A stretch of DNA of 64,000 bases from Acanthochromis polyacanthus (GCF_021347895.1 NC_067134.1:26684347-26748346), one strand, 5' to 3'; positions 34,001-45,638 are shown, counted from the stretch's first letter. A program made the numbers and translations. The notes: generated by a model not told the origin, from the sequence alone.

Positions 34001-37000
34001 TTTCCCTTTGTTTTACTGCAAAAAAAGCTCACATTTGAGGAATTAACTTTTTACAAAACATCATGAACAACCTGAAATTTGTAAAAAGTTCAATTTCAGC
34101 AACTTTTAGTTTATTATTTACACATTACAACTTACAGAGCACAGAATATTTACGATGGAACACAACATTTAGTCACAGCTATCTGGTACTGATGATATAG
34201 TGTTTTACTTTATGATCAAAGTGACAAATATCAGAAAAAACGAGATAAAAAAAACAAGACAAAATGTTAACATCAGACACAAAACGCCAAAAATGCGACA
34301 AATGACATGAAACACAACAAAAAAAATTACAAAGTGACAAAAAAACGGACAAAATGAGACAAAAAATGACAAAAGCGAGAAATAAAACGACAAAAAAGTA
34401 GACGAACAACACAAGCAAGACAAAAAGGAGGAAAAAAAACAACAACAATGCAACAAATGACATGAAACACAACAAAAAAATTACAAAGTGACAAAAAACG
34501 GACAAAACGAGACAAAAAAATGACAAAAGCGAGAAACAAAATGACAAAAACATGACACAAACGACAAAATGCAGACACAAAAGCAAGACAAAATTACAAA
34601 AATGAGAAACGAAACGCAAACAAGTAGACGAACAACACAAGCAAGACAAAAAGGAAACACGAAACGACAAAAACGAGAAAGAGCCGGACAAAAACACGAG
34701 ACAAACGACAAAAGTCAGACACAAAAGCAAGACAAAATTACAAAAATGAGACACAAAAGAACAATGAACAATCTAGTATTTTACTTTATGATCAAAACAA
34801 CTTGCCATGGTCTATAAATTGTTTTACAAATTTACAGATAATGTCTTCTCTGGAATTTTTACACTTCACAAAGTCGTCCCACGGGCCGGATTGGACCCTC
34901 TGGAGGGCCGGTTTTGGCCCACGGGCCTCGTGTTTGACACCCCTGCTGCAGAGCTGCAGTGACAGTGGTGATGATGACGACAGTTGTCTTTATCCTGAAA
35001 CAGTCCGTGTGGGTTTTTAGTCACTACCTCTTCTGAACAGTCACTGATCCCTGCTGTTCTCTGAATGTTTTTTTTGTGCTGGCTGTTACAAAACAAACCT
35101 CTGCTGTTCGTAGGTGATAGAGATCACAGATTACCGCACTCAGCTCTACGACTACCTGAAGAACCGGATGATGGCCATCGCCCCCAACCTGACGGTCATG
35201 GTGGGCGAGCTGGTCGGTGCTCGACTCATCTCTCACGCCGGTACGTCAAAAACAAATTTGTTATTAAAGCAGCCAAGCAGTGATGATGACGACTTCATGT
35301 CTCTTTACTGAAACCTCCTGATGGTTTTAAGTCACTACCTCATCTGAGCTTGTTAACGCGAGTTTAGAAAAGTTAGAAGCTCCTGCAGAGGACACCGTCT
35401 TATTGCTGTGCTGCTTCATTGTCAGGTTCCCTTCTAAACCTGGCCAAACACCCAGCCTCCACGGTGCAGATCCTGGGAGCAGAGAAGGCTCTGTTTAGAG
35501 CGCTGAAGACCCGCAAAGACACGCCCAAGTACGGCCTGATCTACCACGCCTCTCTAGTGGGCCAGACCACGGCCAAGAACAAGGGCAAGGTAAGAGCAGG
35601 AGGGCCTGGACTAAGCACTGACTGTTGAACGTGGTCAGAAAGTGAACAGGTTTTCTGTTGTTTGTGCAGATCTCCAGAATGCTGGCAGCTAAAGCGGCCC
35701 TGGCTATTCGTTACGACGCTCTCGGAGAGGACACAAACGCAGAAATGGGAGCAGAGAACCGGGCGAAGCTGGAGGCCAGACTGAGGCAGCTGGAGGAGAA
35801 GGGAGTGAGTAGAGCTGTAGGAATAATTAGGAAACAAATTAATCCAATGAATTAGAGGCTTATTAACTAATATTTGACGCAATAAGCAAAGTTATTCAGT
35901 TTGCCTGATGACTGAATGGATGAATAGGCATAAACGTGGACGTGAACAACAAAAATGTTTGTTTTGTCTGCATTTTTTATCTGCTACATTCACAGCTGAC
36001 TGCAAACTGAACATGCAATTATAACAATTTTAGTCAACATTTTAACACTTTTTTTGTTATTCTCGAGCATTTTTAATGTCTTGAAAAGTGGACTGGTATG
36101 TGATGTCATCAGCCGTTAGCAGGACTGCCGTAGCTAACGTTAGCTCTGGTGCTAACAGCTACATGTTTCTGTGATACCAAGTCCTGCACCTCTGTGGAAA
36201 TGGCACAACAGTGGTCAGAGGGTTAGAGAAATGCATTTAGTGTAGTGTGGCACTGGTAATGGATGCTAAAGTCATTGATCCTTAAAAAACAGAAAATGAA
36301 AATGGATTCAAGACCTTCATTGTCACATGACAGAAACACAGCGGTTCCCCTGAGTGATGAAAGTCTTATTTTTCAAATTCCCGTCACACAACTGAAATAA
36401 CAAATAAAATGAGATGAGATAAAAATGAAATGATAATAATAAAGTAGAACACAATGAGACGCTGATGATGTTAGTTACGAACAAATTCTCTGTGCAAATG
36501 TTAGCTATACTGCAGTACAGCCGTGTAAACAGATCAGGGATATGTGCAAAATATGCATCAGTGTTTTTATATACAATGTTTTCTTTATGTACTTTAAAGT
36601 GTTGCTGATACGGGGGGAAAATAGCGGCTCTGTACTTTCAGTAAGCCTCTTTTAACAACTTGCTCGTCTGTACGCTGTTTTTGAGCCGTGCAGCTTGTTG
36701 TGTTTGGCTTCCAATGGTTGGCCGTCTGCCTGCTTTACAGCAGAATTTTGCCTTTTTTGAGATCACAAAGAAACGCTTGATTTGGGGAAAGCTTTTTTTA
36801 GTGAGAATAAAGTGATTCCAATGAAATATCACAATTTTAAGCTTGGATTTTGTTAATTTTTCACATCATGAAACATGAATTAAGGCGGGTCAGACGGTTA
36901 AAAAAATCAGTCTTTGTTTTCCTAGTTTCTGGCTCTGATAAAAGACGTAAGATACTGACATTTTTTTTCAAACCTGCTGGTTCTGGAGTCCAAAGTGTAA

Positions 37001-37808
37001 ACCAACTAATTAATTAAAAATAATCAGCTTTTTTTATCTGCAGCGTAGTTTAAACGTGATCTTCTGGTAAAGTAGACCCAATTGTATGTTTGTTTTTCCT
37101 TTATGGTGATCATCTGATTTACTCCGCGTTTTGTTTTCAGATCCGAAGAATCAGTGGAACGGGTAAAGCGATGGCAAAGGCGGACAAATACCAACACAAA
37201 AGGTCAGTAGAAACACTGCTAGTTTCTGAAGATGATGCAGTTCTGTATGTAAAAGGGTTTAAATGGGAGCATTTTCCTCCCCAGTGAGGTGAGAATCTAC
37301 GATCCATCCGGCGACTCGACCATCCCCTCCACCTCAAAGAAGAGGAAGTTTGAGGAGGTAGAGGAGGATGAAGCTGCAGATGAGGCTGCGACGCCAGCGG
37401 TCAAATCCAAAAAACCGAAAAAGGAGCCGAAAGCAGAAGGTGGGAGAATCTAGAGGGAGCCGTTTTTGTCTTTTTCACGTGCTCCTGGATTCGTGTTGCT
37501 CAAGATGTTTGGCCTCATGTTTCTGTAGAAGAAGAAGAAGCAGTAACGCCAGAAGCAGAGGAGACTCCCAAGAAAAAGAAGAAGAAGAAGAAGGACAAAG
37601 CAGAGGCAGAAGCAGAGGAGCCCAAGGAAGAGGAGGAGGAAGTAGCAGCAGCAGTCGAGGTAAAACACGAGATTGGAAGTGATGCTGAAGAGATCTGGAA
37701 AATGTTGAGTTTTTTTATAATCGCTCATCTTTTCTTCCTCTTCAGACAACAGAGAAGAAGAAAAAGAAGAAGAAAAAGAAGGTCAAGGAGGAAGAAGAAG
37801 ATGAGTGA
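31092..37808 (+). CDS. nop58: NOP58 ribonucleoprotein (complete, 15 exons), snoRNA host gene
   Basis: NOP58 is a core protein of box C/D snoRNPs in the nucleolus, where it pairs with NOP56, fibrillarin and 15.5K to direct 2'-O-methylation of rRNA. Exons: 31092-31136, 32148-32224, 32326-32378, 32618-32742, 32811-32947, 33144-33208, 33447-33581, 33703-33848, 35114-35240, 35426-35589, 35670-35804, 37141-37202, 37285-37439, 37529-37659, 37746-37808; total 539 aa plus stop, all GT-AG. It begins [15 protein letters not shown], followed by the NOP5 N-terminal domain. The coiled-coil and Nop domain fall at about residues 170-400 ([43 protein letters not shown]). The tail has lysine-rich KKKKKK runs alternating with acidic stretches. 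Human NOP58 is 529 aa. Introns 3, 5, 8 and 9 carry snoRNAs, so splicing of the host supplies guides for the particle it builds. Confidence 0.96.
31568..31892. mobile_element. Tc1-type MITE with CAGTGGTGGAAAAAAG ends, copy 1
   Basis: It starts TA-cagtggtggaaaaaag and ends ttttctcccactacta. Inner blocks (tcatccttaggtcttcgagt, tagtacagtcacag, aatcctaaaaaa) are the reverse complement of parts of 38580-38902. It lies in NOP58 intron 1. Confidence 0.65.
32414..32493 (+). ncRNA. snord70: Box C/D snoRNA, SNORD70-type (NOP58 intron 3)
   Basis: A perfect 8-bp terminal stem (TGTGGTCT with AGACCACA) brackets C box GTGATGC (32422-32428) and D box CTGA (32483-32486). The 80-nt unit has the usual spacing. 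The guide before the D box, ttcgtcactacca, is complementary to 18S rRNA GGUAGUGACGAA. The fifth base upstream of the D box pairs with an A, matching the SNORD70 target 18S Am512 as I recall it. NOP58 hosts SNORD70 in mammals. The C box has C at its last position. Confidence 0.85.
32982..33060 (+). ncRNA. Box C/D snoRNA, SNORD70B-type (NOP58 intron 5)
   Basis: A perfect 8-bp terminal stem (TGCTGCCT with AGGCAGCA) encloses C box variant GTGATTA (32990-32996) and D box CTGA (33050-33053). The guide ttcgtcactacca is identical to the intron 3 copy, so it predicts the same 18S adenosine. The body otherwise differs, showing an old duplication with the guide kept. Confidence 0.85.
33883..34945. mobile_element. 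hAT-type element with long internal tandem array
   Basis: The ends CAGGGGTGTCAAACTCATTC and CTCGTGTTTGACACCCCTG are inverted. The flanks ctgaggag (33875-33882) and ctgcagag (34946-34953) agree at 6 of 8 positions, a worn duplication. The inside (34,240-34,760) is an array of gacaaaaacgagacaaaatg-like units with a larger repeat of about 200 bases. It lies in NOP58 intron 8. Confidence 0.85.
34957..35046 (+). ncRNA. snord11: Box C/D snoRNA, SNORD11-type (NOP58 intron 8)
   Basis: C box GTGATGATGA (34968-34977), D box CTGA (35033-35036) and a 7-bp terminal stem (CAGTGAC with GTCACTG). The guide agtcactacctctt before the D box complements 18S rRNA GAGGUAGUGAC. The D+5 base pairs with a G, matching the SNORD11 target 18S Gm509 as I recall it. 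It begins 12 bases after a hAT element ends. Confidence 0.85.
35274..35352 (+). ncRNA. Box C/D snoRNA, SNORD11B-type (NOP58 intron 9)
   Basis: C box GTGATGATGA (35280-35289), D' CTGA (35308-35311), C' TGATGG (35319-35324), D box CTGA (35344-35347) and terminal stem CAAGC/GCTTG. The guide agtcactacctcat matches the intron 8 copy and predicts the same 18S G. All four canonical boxes are visible, making this the best-formed of the four. Confidence 0.9.
35805..37140 (+). other. NOP58 intron 11 (1.3 kb)
   Basis: No exon or snoRNA-like C/D pair with a terminal stem was found here. The stretch 36,300-36,460 (ttcattgtcacatgacag, then A-rich aataataataaag) may be a retroposon tail. The rest is plain AT-rich sequence. 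Confidence 0.45.
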
Positions 37809-38131
37809 AAAGATGAAAGAGTGTACATATAAATATATATTATTGTTTTCATTTTCTGATAATTTTGTGTTCTTGATGCCCGTTTCTGGACGTCTGAAAA
37901 GCAGCTCACGTTAAAAAGAAAACAAACATTTCAGGTTTCATTTCAGAACTGAGGAGGTTTCTCCACTCTTAAGATTTTTTATGTTTGTAGTTTAACAGTT
38001 TTTATGTTGGTTTTATTTGTGAAAATGCTTGTAAAAGATTCCCGCACAGAACATCGAGCTGTTAAACAGAATGTCCGTTTCTCTTTTGATAAACCTTTTT
38101 ATCGGCGAAGACTGAACATCTGAACTGATGA

Positions 38132-38137
38132 AATAAA
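38132..38137 (+). terminator. NOP58 poly(A) signal AATAAA
   Basis: AATAAA 324 bases after the NOP58 stop codon, followed within 30 bases by gtgttgtggtttggttgttt, a GT-rich downstream element. Confidence 0.75.
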
Positions 38138-38579
38138 CCATTTTCGCTGAAGTGTTGTGGTTTGGTTGTTTAATTCACAGCTTAAATCATTTAAGGGTTT
38201 CAAACATGTTCAAGTTCTCTTTGAATAGCGACATCTGCAGCGGTTCTGTTCAGCTGAAGTCCTTGTTTTGCTTCAGCAGCAAACACTGAAGAAGCACTGG
38301 GGAAATATTCACATTAATGGTGTGAAAATGTTTGGAACTAATTAAGTATTACTTAATTTGTCAGTTAAGAAGAAATGCTAATTTCAGGATTTGACACCTT
38401 CACTGCTCCTAAATGGTTTGCTGAACATAGTATGACTGCATGATTGGCCACCAGGGAGAATGAGAGGCACCAGTAATTTGTGGTAAAAGAGACACAACCA
38501 AGTGTAGAGTATATAAATGACAATACTTTTTAAAAGTTGGACATATTTGTATTCCAAGGTATTAAAAAAAAAATTCTTA

Positions 38580-38902
38580 TACACAGTGGTGGAAAAAAGC
38601 CTTAAGAACTCATCAAATATTAAATACTTGTGGAAAAATCTTTCTTTCCTTTCAAAAGGAGTGGCTACATTAGACACACACAAACAAATAGAAATTATAT
38701 TTTTCAAAATGACCCAGTACTCAAAATGTCTTTTGTAGTTTTTATGGAACCAATCAATTTTAATGGCTTTTTTAGGATTTATTTTGTATTGTGACTGTGA
38801 CTGTATTAAATCAAACTACACATGAAGACCTAAGAGTGATTCTTAATGCAATATTTCACAAATGTATGTGGTGTCTGAAAGCCTTTTTCCACCACTTTAC
38901 TA
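38580..38902. mobile_element. Tc1-type MITE with CAGTGGTGGAAAAAAG ends, copy 2
   Basis: It starts TA-cacagtggtggaaaaaagc and ends gcctttttccaccactttacTA. The inside shares gactgtgactgtattaa and gacctaagagtgattcttaa with the reverse complement of copy 1. It lies between NOP58 and WDR12. No gene is seen in the rest of 38,160-39,450 except the WDR12 5' UTR. Confidence 0.75.
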
Positions 38903-39454
38903 GTAATTTGAGAAACTGGATTTTTGATTTCCATGATCTATTAAATAGATAGCCATCAAAAATAAAACAAACAATAAGCACCTGAAATATTTCACTTCAC
39001 ATGCAATGTACATGCAGTATAGATCATTAAAAGGTCTACTTTTTAAAATCAAATTATTGGATTTTTTTCCTCATGTGAACACTGATGGAAAGATGCTTTA
39101 ATTAAACAGATGTAAAACATTAAGACGTTTATCGGGTTTTTTCTAAATCATCGTAGCAAAAATTTCACTTTAACTTCAAAAATATGCCCATTTGTGTGTA
39201 TTTTGGTTTATAAATTCACGTTATGGGACAAACTAGAATGAAAAAAGGCATAAAATTAAACGAAAACCGAGAAGGCATCACTAGTCGAGCACCGATCCAC
39301 TGAGAGACTCTCTGTGCTCCGCTGATGCGCCTTGCTTCGTACCACATGGCACGACTGCACGAGTTGTGTTGTGAAGAGTCGTCTGGTGGCCATTTAGTTG
39401 TATTTTAAGACTCACGGAGCTAGTTTTTGGTGAAAGAAACACACAACCGAGAAG

Positions 39455-42400
39455 ATGTCGCAGTTACAGGCGAGGTTCTTTACGGAGAACCAGCGGTGAG
39501 TGGCGGAAACAGACGAAAAGTAGCCTGTAGTTTAGCTAACTAGCGAGCTGGAACTTAGAATAAACAGTACAGCAGGAATATGAGACAGTACTTTTGCTAG
39601 TATGTATGCTTGTGCTGTGACATAAAGTCTGGTTTAACCTGCTGAATCAGTGGTTTTTAACTTGTTAGTTCTTAGCTAGCACATGCTAACAGTGTATAGT
39701 TACGGTTAAGTAATTAACTAAATATTCAGTGTGTTGATGTGTTATTGATAGTATTTGCTGCCAGCTAAAGTCTGTTTCTCTGTAGGTATGTTGTAGATGA
39801 TGTCCCATTCTCCATCCCGGCTACCTCTGCAGTTCAAGACCTCAGCAATGTCATCAACAAGCTGCTGGAGGCAAAAAATGGTATTTATTTTAAACGTTAA
39901 CTCATATACATTCACACAGAGAAAAAAAAACATTGTCTTTCTTCCTTTGTGAATAATGTTACTTAACCTCACGAAACATGTGTACATATATAATCCTAAT
40001 CCTCAACTGCCGTCATAGAAAATATTATCCAGATTTATGTGTTTGTGTATAATACATCACATCATGTAAGTGGTTAATATGTAGTGTATTACCTATCCAT
40101 TAAACTGGAATGAAGATTTCTGTAACTACAAGGCTTTAAAACAAACAAACAAACACAAAAAACAAAAACAAAAATAATCCTATTTTGCCATGAAACCCTT
40201 CAGATCAACTTAAGGTCAACATTCAGCTGAAACAGACAAAAAACCAAATTCCCTTCTGGAGTCGTCTGTTCCTCACACAGCTTTAGATTCTGCACTGTGA
40301 AGTCAGAGATCCAGTGTGAATGCATTTATTTTGTCAGTTAATTACACATTACTTCATCTGAAATGCCAATCAGGAGCTTTCAGGGCCCAAAGAGACACTC
40401 TGACTAGTTTCCAGGTCGGATTATCAGTGTTAAACTAAAAGCAGAACCTGAGAAATACAGAAAATTACCCCTGATCACAGACAATTCTCGTGAGTATCTT
40501 ATATGATGCTTGTTTGATTGTTTTCACAGCATCTCACAGCAAAGTGGAGTTCGACTTCCTGGTCAGGGGTCAGTTCCTGCGAACCTCGCTGTCCGCTCAC
40601 ATTGAGACAGAGGGGATATCAACGGTGCGGTCTGCCTCAGTTACTCGTTTATAAGCAAATTTATTTTATTATTTCAAACAGGGGCAGTGCGGTGTTTTAT
40701 ACAGAAGTGTGTCTGGCTGTGTTTCAGGAAGAAGTGGTGGAGATCGAGTACGTGGAGCGGATCACAGCCCCAGAGCCTGAGGAGTGTATAATGCACGACG
40801 ACTGGATTAGCTCCGTCCACGCTGACGCTGAATGGTGAAGTGATTGTTTAGAGCTGCATAGAGGGGCACATTTTACATGCTTTTGTTATTTCTCAAGTCT
40901 TTTTGTAAAGTCCTGCAATCACAATACTTGGACTGTTAAACATTATGTCACTTAGAAACATCCTTTTTGTTGAAAGAAAACCAGTTTTTATTCAGTGACG
41001 ATAACATTAAATGAATGATAAATCCAGTGTAGACATAGTTAATGTGGTAAATGACTGTTCTAGCTGTAAATGTTTAATGGAATACCTCCACAGGGGTACA
41101 GAGGAACATTTCCAGCAACCATCACTCCTGTGTTCTAATGCTACATTGTGTTAGCTAATTGGCTCATTGATGATTAGAAAACCTTTATGCAGTTATGTTA
41201 GCACATGGATAAAAATGGGAGTTTTCATGATAAACCTGGAATCATCTGGGTCACCTTTTGAATGATGATGTATAAATATATTTTGCGTTTGACACGCGTA
41301 TTTGAAGCCAGGCCAGCTGTTTATCTCTGTTTCAGCTGTTTATGCTAAGCTATGCTAACCAGCTGCTGTCGGTAGTTTCATATTTGGAACATGAGAGTGA
41401 TGTCAGTCTTTTTATCTACAGAAAATCTCAGAAATAAGAAAAATACTTGTTGTGTTTTTCACTGGGTTTCATGGATGACCCCAAACTTTTGACTGGTAGT
41501 GTAAGTTGCGCGACATCTTCCTGGATAATTTTTTGTGTGTGTTTGGACTTTAGTAATCTTGATTGTCCTTACCGTAAATCTAAATGTGGACATCAGAAGT
41601 TTCACTGTGAAAATCTACTTTTTGTCACATCTTCAAACTTTAAAATGGGTCAGTTTTGAGCCACAGGACGACACGAGGGTTAAAGACACATTATTGTCTT
41701 GTTTTGGTCTTCTTTTTTGGAATCTATTTGTACTTTACATCCAGTCTGTTTTACCTACAGGATCCTAACGGGGTCGTATGATAAGACGGCCAGGATTTGG
41801 TCTGTGGAGGGTAAGGCAGTGATGACGGTGGCTGGACACACAGATGTGGTCAAAGATGTGGCCTGGGTCAAAAGAGGTGAGCAGGACGGAGCAGCAGACG
41901 TCTTCTCTGTTATCATCCATCATCAACCTTCCTTAAAACTCCCCCTGGATGCTTTCTTTGCAGACGGTCTGACTGCTCTGCTCCTGACGGCGTCTCTGGA
42001 CCAAACGGTACTGCTGTGGGAGTGGAACTCTGAGAGGAACAAGGTGAAAGCCAGACACTGCTGCCGGGGCCACACAGGAAGCGTCGACACAGTTTGTGCA
42101 GACCCCACCGGCTCAAAGGTGAAGTCGAAAAGAGTACAAAAATAACAGAAATAAAAAAAATGATTTGTCTGACAACGTGTGTGCTGCTCTCTTATAGTTC
42201 TGCAGCGGCTCCTGGGATAAAATGTTGAAGATCTGGTCTGCAGGTATTACTGATTCAAAACTGTTGTTAAAAACAGAATTATTGAATACAAGAAATGAAT
42301 TTCATGCCACTCTTTTCCCGTGCTTCCAGTCCCCACAGACGAGGCAGATGAAGTTGAGGAACCCGCTGACAGACCGAGGAAAAAGCAGAAGACTCAGCAG

Positions 42401-44222
42401 CTGGGTCTGACCAGGGTGAGCTCAGGACTAGAGAACGACTGACCTAAAAAAATCACCACTGTAACTTTCAGCAAGATGAGGTTCCTGCTGTATCTTCTCT
42501 TGCAGACTCCCTTGATGACGTTATCTGGACACAATGAGGCGGTGTCCTCTGTCCTGTGGAGTGACAGTGAGGAAGTTTGCAGTGCATCCTGGGACCACAC
42601 CATACGCCTGTGGGACGCTGAAACTGGAACGATGAAGACGACGTTGGTGAGAAAAACCAACAACTGAATGGTTTCACACTACTGCTCAGACATTTTTAGG
42701 TTGTCGCTGGTTTCATGAGAGTGGCCGACAGACTGTTGTTCCCTGAAATCAGATGGAAAAACACTGATAAAAATGAAAACAAGAAAAAGGACTCAGAGAA
42801 TGCAAGGCTGCTCAGTTGTTGTATGATTTCTGATGGATGAAATCATTCATGTTTTGTTTTAAACATCTGCAGTGTTTCCTTTAAATGTTTCTGTGTTTCA
42901 GTGAGCAGCGATAGTTTAGTGTCACAGAGCTGCACGGGTTTAAAAACATTTTTCACACTTAAAGACATCAGGGACAATGCTGCAGATGAATAAAAATCCT
43001 GACATTCTTGTGTCTTCCGCAGACGGGCAGTAAAGTGTTTAACTGTATCTCCTACTCACCTTTGTGTCGACGGCTGGCCTCGGGCAGCTCTGACAGACAC
43101 ATCAGACTTTGGGACCCTCGAACCAAAGGTACCTCTCAATGCTTTCTGTCAAAAGTATTTCCGCCCGAGCTGTCCTTACATCTTCCAATCTCTCCTTCCA
43201 GACGGGTCTCTGGTGCTGCTGTCTCTGACCTCCCACACCGGCTGGGTCACTGCCGTCAAATGGGCGCCGTCACACGAGCACCAGCTGGTCTCAGGTTCCC
43301 TGGATAACCTGGTCAAACTCTGGGACACCAGGAGGTCTGTGCAGCATTTACCTTACACTGTGTGGGCTTTAGTGACAAGTCGGGAACATATTTTTAAACA
43401 AGAAAAACACTCAGAGAGCGCAGTACTCCTCCAAGGCTGCTCAGTCATCGTATCATCGTTAGCTAACACAACGTAGCATTAGAACACAGGAGTGATGGTT
43501 GCTGGAAATGTTCCTCTGTACCCCTATGGAGATATTCCATTCAACATTTCCAGCTAGAATAGTCATTTACCACATTAACAATGTCTACACTGGATTTATC
43601 ATTTATTTAATGTTATTTTCATAGAAAAAAAGATTTTCTTTCAAAAATAAGGACATTTCTAAGTGACTCCAGTAGTTATGACCTAAAAAGAGACTTATGC
43701 AGAGGATACACCTGGTTTCCTCCCTCTGAGTTTCTCCTGAAGCCTCCTTGTGCCTCATCTCCTTGAAATAAATTGAAATCATTAAAATCCTTATGTATCA
43801 TGGGAGGAGAGAGAACACATACGTTAGCATAATGAATTTATAGTTTGCTATGCTTTAATGTTGACTGTATTTTACTGCATTTGCCCTTTCTGAGTTCACA
43901 CATTCTCAACTGATTGTGCTGGAAAATCAGTGAAAAAGTAACCCTGACTGTTTCCGTGTCGTCCTTCAGCTCTAAGGCTCCTCTGTATGACCTGGCAGCT
44001 CACGAGGACAAAGTGTTTTGTGTGGACTGGACGGAAAGCGAAGTAAGACTCATCGGCTGTTTGCGTCAGAGATTTCAACTCAACACAAACACTATAAAGT
44101 CAAAACTAAAGGTTAACTTTACTGTGTTTTTTCTCTGTTTCCAGCTGATGTTAAGCGGCGGTGCAGACAACAAGCTGTACACCTACAGATACTCCGCCTG
44201 TCAGACAGATGCCGGGGCGTAG
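39455..44222 (+). CDS. wdr12: WDR12, WD-repeat ribosome biogenesis protein (complete, 13 exons)
   Basis: WDR12 is the third subunit of the PES1-BOP1-WDR12 (PeBoW) complex, needed for 28S/5.8S rRNA processing and 60S assembly in the nucleolus. Exons: 39455-39495, 39786-39880, 40530-40624, 40728-40834, 41761-41876, 41964-42118, 42198-42243, 42330-42415, 42506-42646, 43023-43128, 43202-43334, 43970-44042, 44145-44222; total 423 aa, the same length as the human protein. Residues 1-90 form the ubiquitin-like NLE domain ([20 protein letters not shown]). WD40 repeats follow from about residue 100, with WD/GH motifs such as [25 protein letters not shown] and [11 protein letters not shown]. All introns are GT-AG. 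It shares strand and function with NOP58 just upstream. Confidence 0.97.
40941..41274. mobile_element. GTTTGGGGTCAC-type MITE copy in WDR12 intron 4
   Basis: It shares gtttttattcagtgacgata, the aacatttccagcaaccatca region and atgttagcacatggataaaa with the other copies, and ends gggtcaccttttgaatgatg. A detached opposite terminus (gaccccaaacttttgactgg) occurs at about 41,475-41,502. Confidence 0.7.
41503..41682. mobile_element. Fragment ending in a piggyBac-like terminus
   Basis: The right edge gccacaggacgacacgaggg followed by TTAA matches, in reverse, the start of the element at 1806 (TTAACCCTCGTGTCGTCCTG). The left border is not clear. Confidence 0.4.
43434..43680. mobile_element. GTTTGGGGTCAC-type MITE copy in WDR12 intron 11
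   Basis: The block agcattagaacacaggagtg, tggttgctggaaatgttcc and agatattccattcaacattt through acatttctaagtgactcc matches the central and right parts of the family in reverse orientation to 52567-52880. Confidence 0.7.
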
Positions 44223-45539
44223 AGAACCACACGGCATCAGTGCTGCTGCAGACATGAGAGCACTGGACAAAACTGTATTTCCTGTTTATTTTTACTCCTT
44301 TCAGCTTTTCCACATGTTCTTATGTCTTGTTTTTGTTCCCGTGTAACCCAAGAAAAGTATAAATTAATTTTGTCTCCTACAATGTCGTCGGTTTTTGTTA
44401 TATTTTGACGGTGGTTCTTAGTTTTGTAGCCAAAAGCGGGGCAGTTTGAGGACGCAAAACACACAGGAACAGTCAGTTAGTTGGGCAGAAAAGGTCTGAT
44501 ATGAACTCATAAAGCTCCTACAGATACAGGTTCAGAACTTCAGTTGATTTTCATGTCAGTTAACGTTCACCTCAAGCATCGCAAAGGGTAGAAAAGGAAG
44601 TTTTGGTACAACTACGAACATCCAAATCTGAGGGCTACAAAAGCAGGAGACCACATTACACCACTAAGTTTCAGACTGGAAAACTGTTACCTTCCCTCAA
44701 GATTCTTCATTTCTGCTCAGGTTGCAGATATTAGCCTCACAGTTTGGTGTGAATCTACGGATCCAATCTGCTCTGAGTGAACAGTGCAGCCTGCTGGTGG
44801 TGCTCTAAGGATGTGGGAGATCTTGGCACACATAAGACTCATAAACGCCAATCAGTCATGGTTTTTAAAGCCACAGTCTGACCCTGTGCATCAAAGTTAA
44901 CCATCTTCTCATGGCTACCAGAGGCTGATAGTAAAGTGTGTCACGAAGATGGGCAGTGTAAATGTAGAACTGACAAATCTGCAGAAATAACACATCATAT
45001 TCCAACATCTTGTCAGGTATAATAATAGCAAGAAGAGTCCATAATGGATCAGGATTAACAAATAATAGTAATACACCAATAGATTGGATAGTTAAAGTCT
45101 CTCTTTTGCTTTGTGTTATTTCACAAGATCAACTTCCTCATGTTTCTGGCTGCAAAAGGAAAAAGCTGCATTTTTTTTCCTTTACTGCAACTGGTTTGAC
45201 CAAAGACCTGTCACACTAGTTGGTCCTTTTGTATCACACTAAGGGACAATTGCTATTTAAAAAAATAGACTTGTACTGTTTTAGTGTCCATTTAGACATT
45301 ACGCTCTAAAGGAACTGATATTTTAAATAAAGTCAGGATGAAGAAATGTAGGTTTGGATTTGAGCATCGGGGGTTCAAGAAGGTAATTCCAATTTGTTTT
45401 TTATTTTTATTTTATTTTTAAGTATTTGTTGTGTGTATTTTTGCCTGTCAGAAGTGAGATTCTGTGAGTTTTTTACTTTTTAAATTTAGTTTAATTTTCG
45501 GTAAAAAGACGATCTTTGCGCGTCATCGCTGCTTTGCAT
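44223..45539 (+). other. WDR12-ICA1L intergenic region
   Basis: About 140 bases of WDR12 3' UTR lead to a variant poly(A) signal TATAAA at 44358-44363. Beyond it I see no coding or RNA gene. Confidence 0.5.
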
Positions 45540-45638
45540 ATCCGGTTTGTGTGACTCACATCATGGATATCTGGAGACGAGGCCAGCCGACCTGCGCTGC
45601 ATAGATGCGCCTTCTGCTGGGATAAAACGTAAAGCAAG
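45540..45638 (+). other. Probable ICA1L non-coding first exon
   Basis: A moderately GC-rich block ending cgtaaagcaag followed by the donor gtaaccgtat. It lies 877 bases upstream of the acceptor (ttttag, 46511-46515) of the exon that carries the ATG. The 5' border is arbitrary. Confidence 0.4.

Noticed and set aside
34179..34754. 191-codon minus frame rich in F, L, C and S, and its overlapping frames
   Set aside because: They are read-through of the tandem array inside the hAT element, not membrane proteins. The same applies at 19,068-19,428 and 54,005-54,434.
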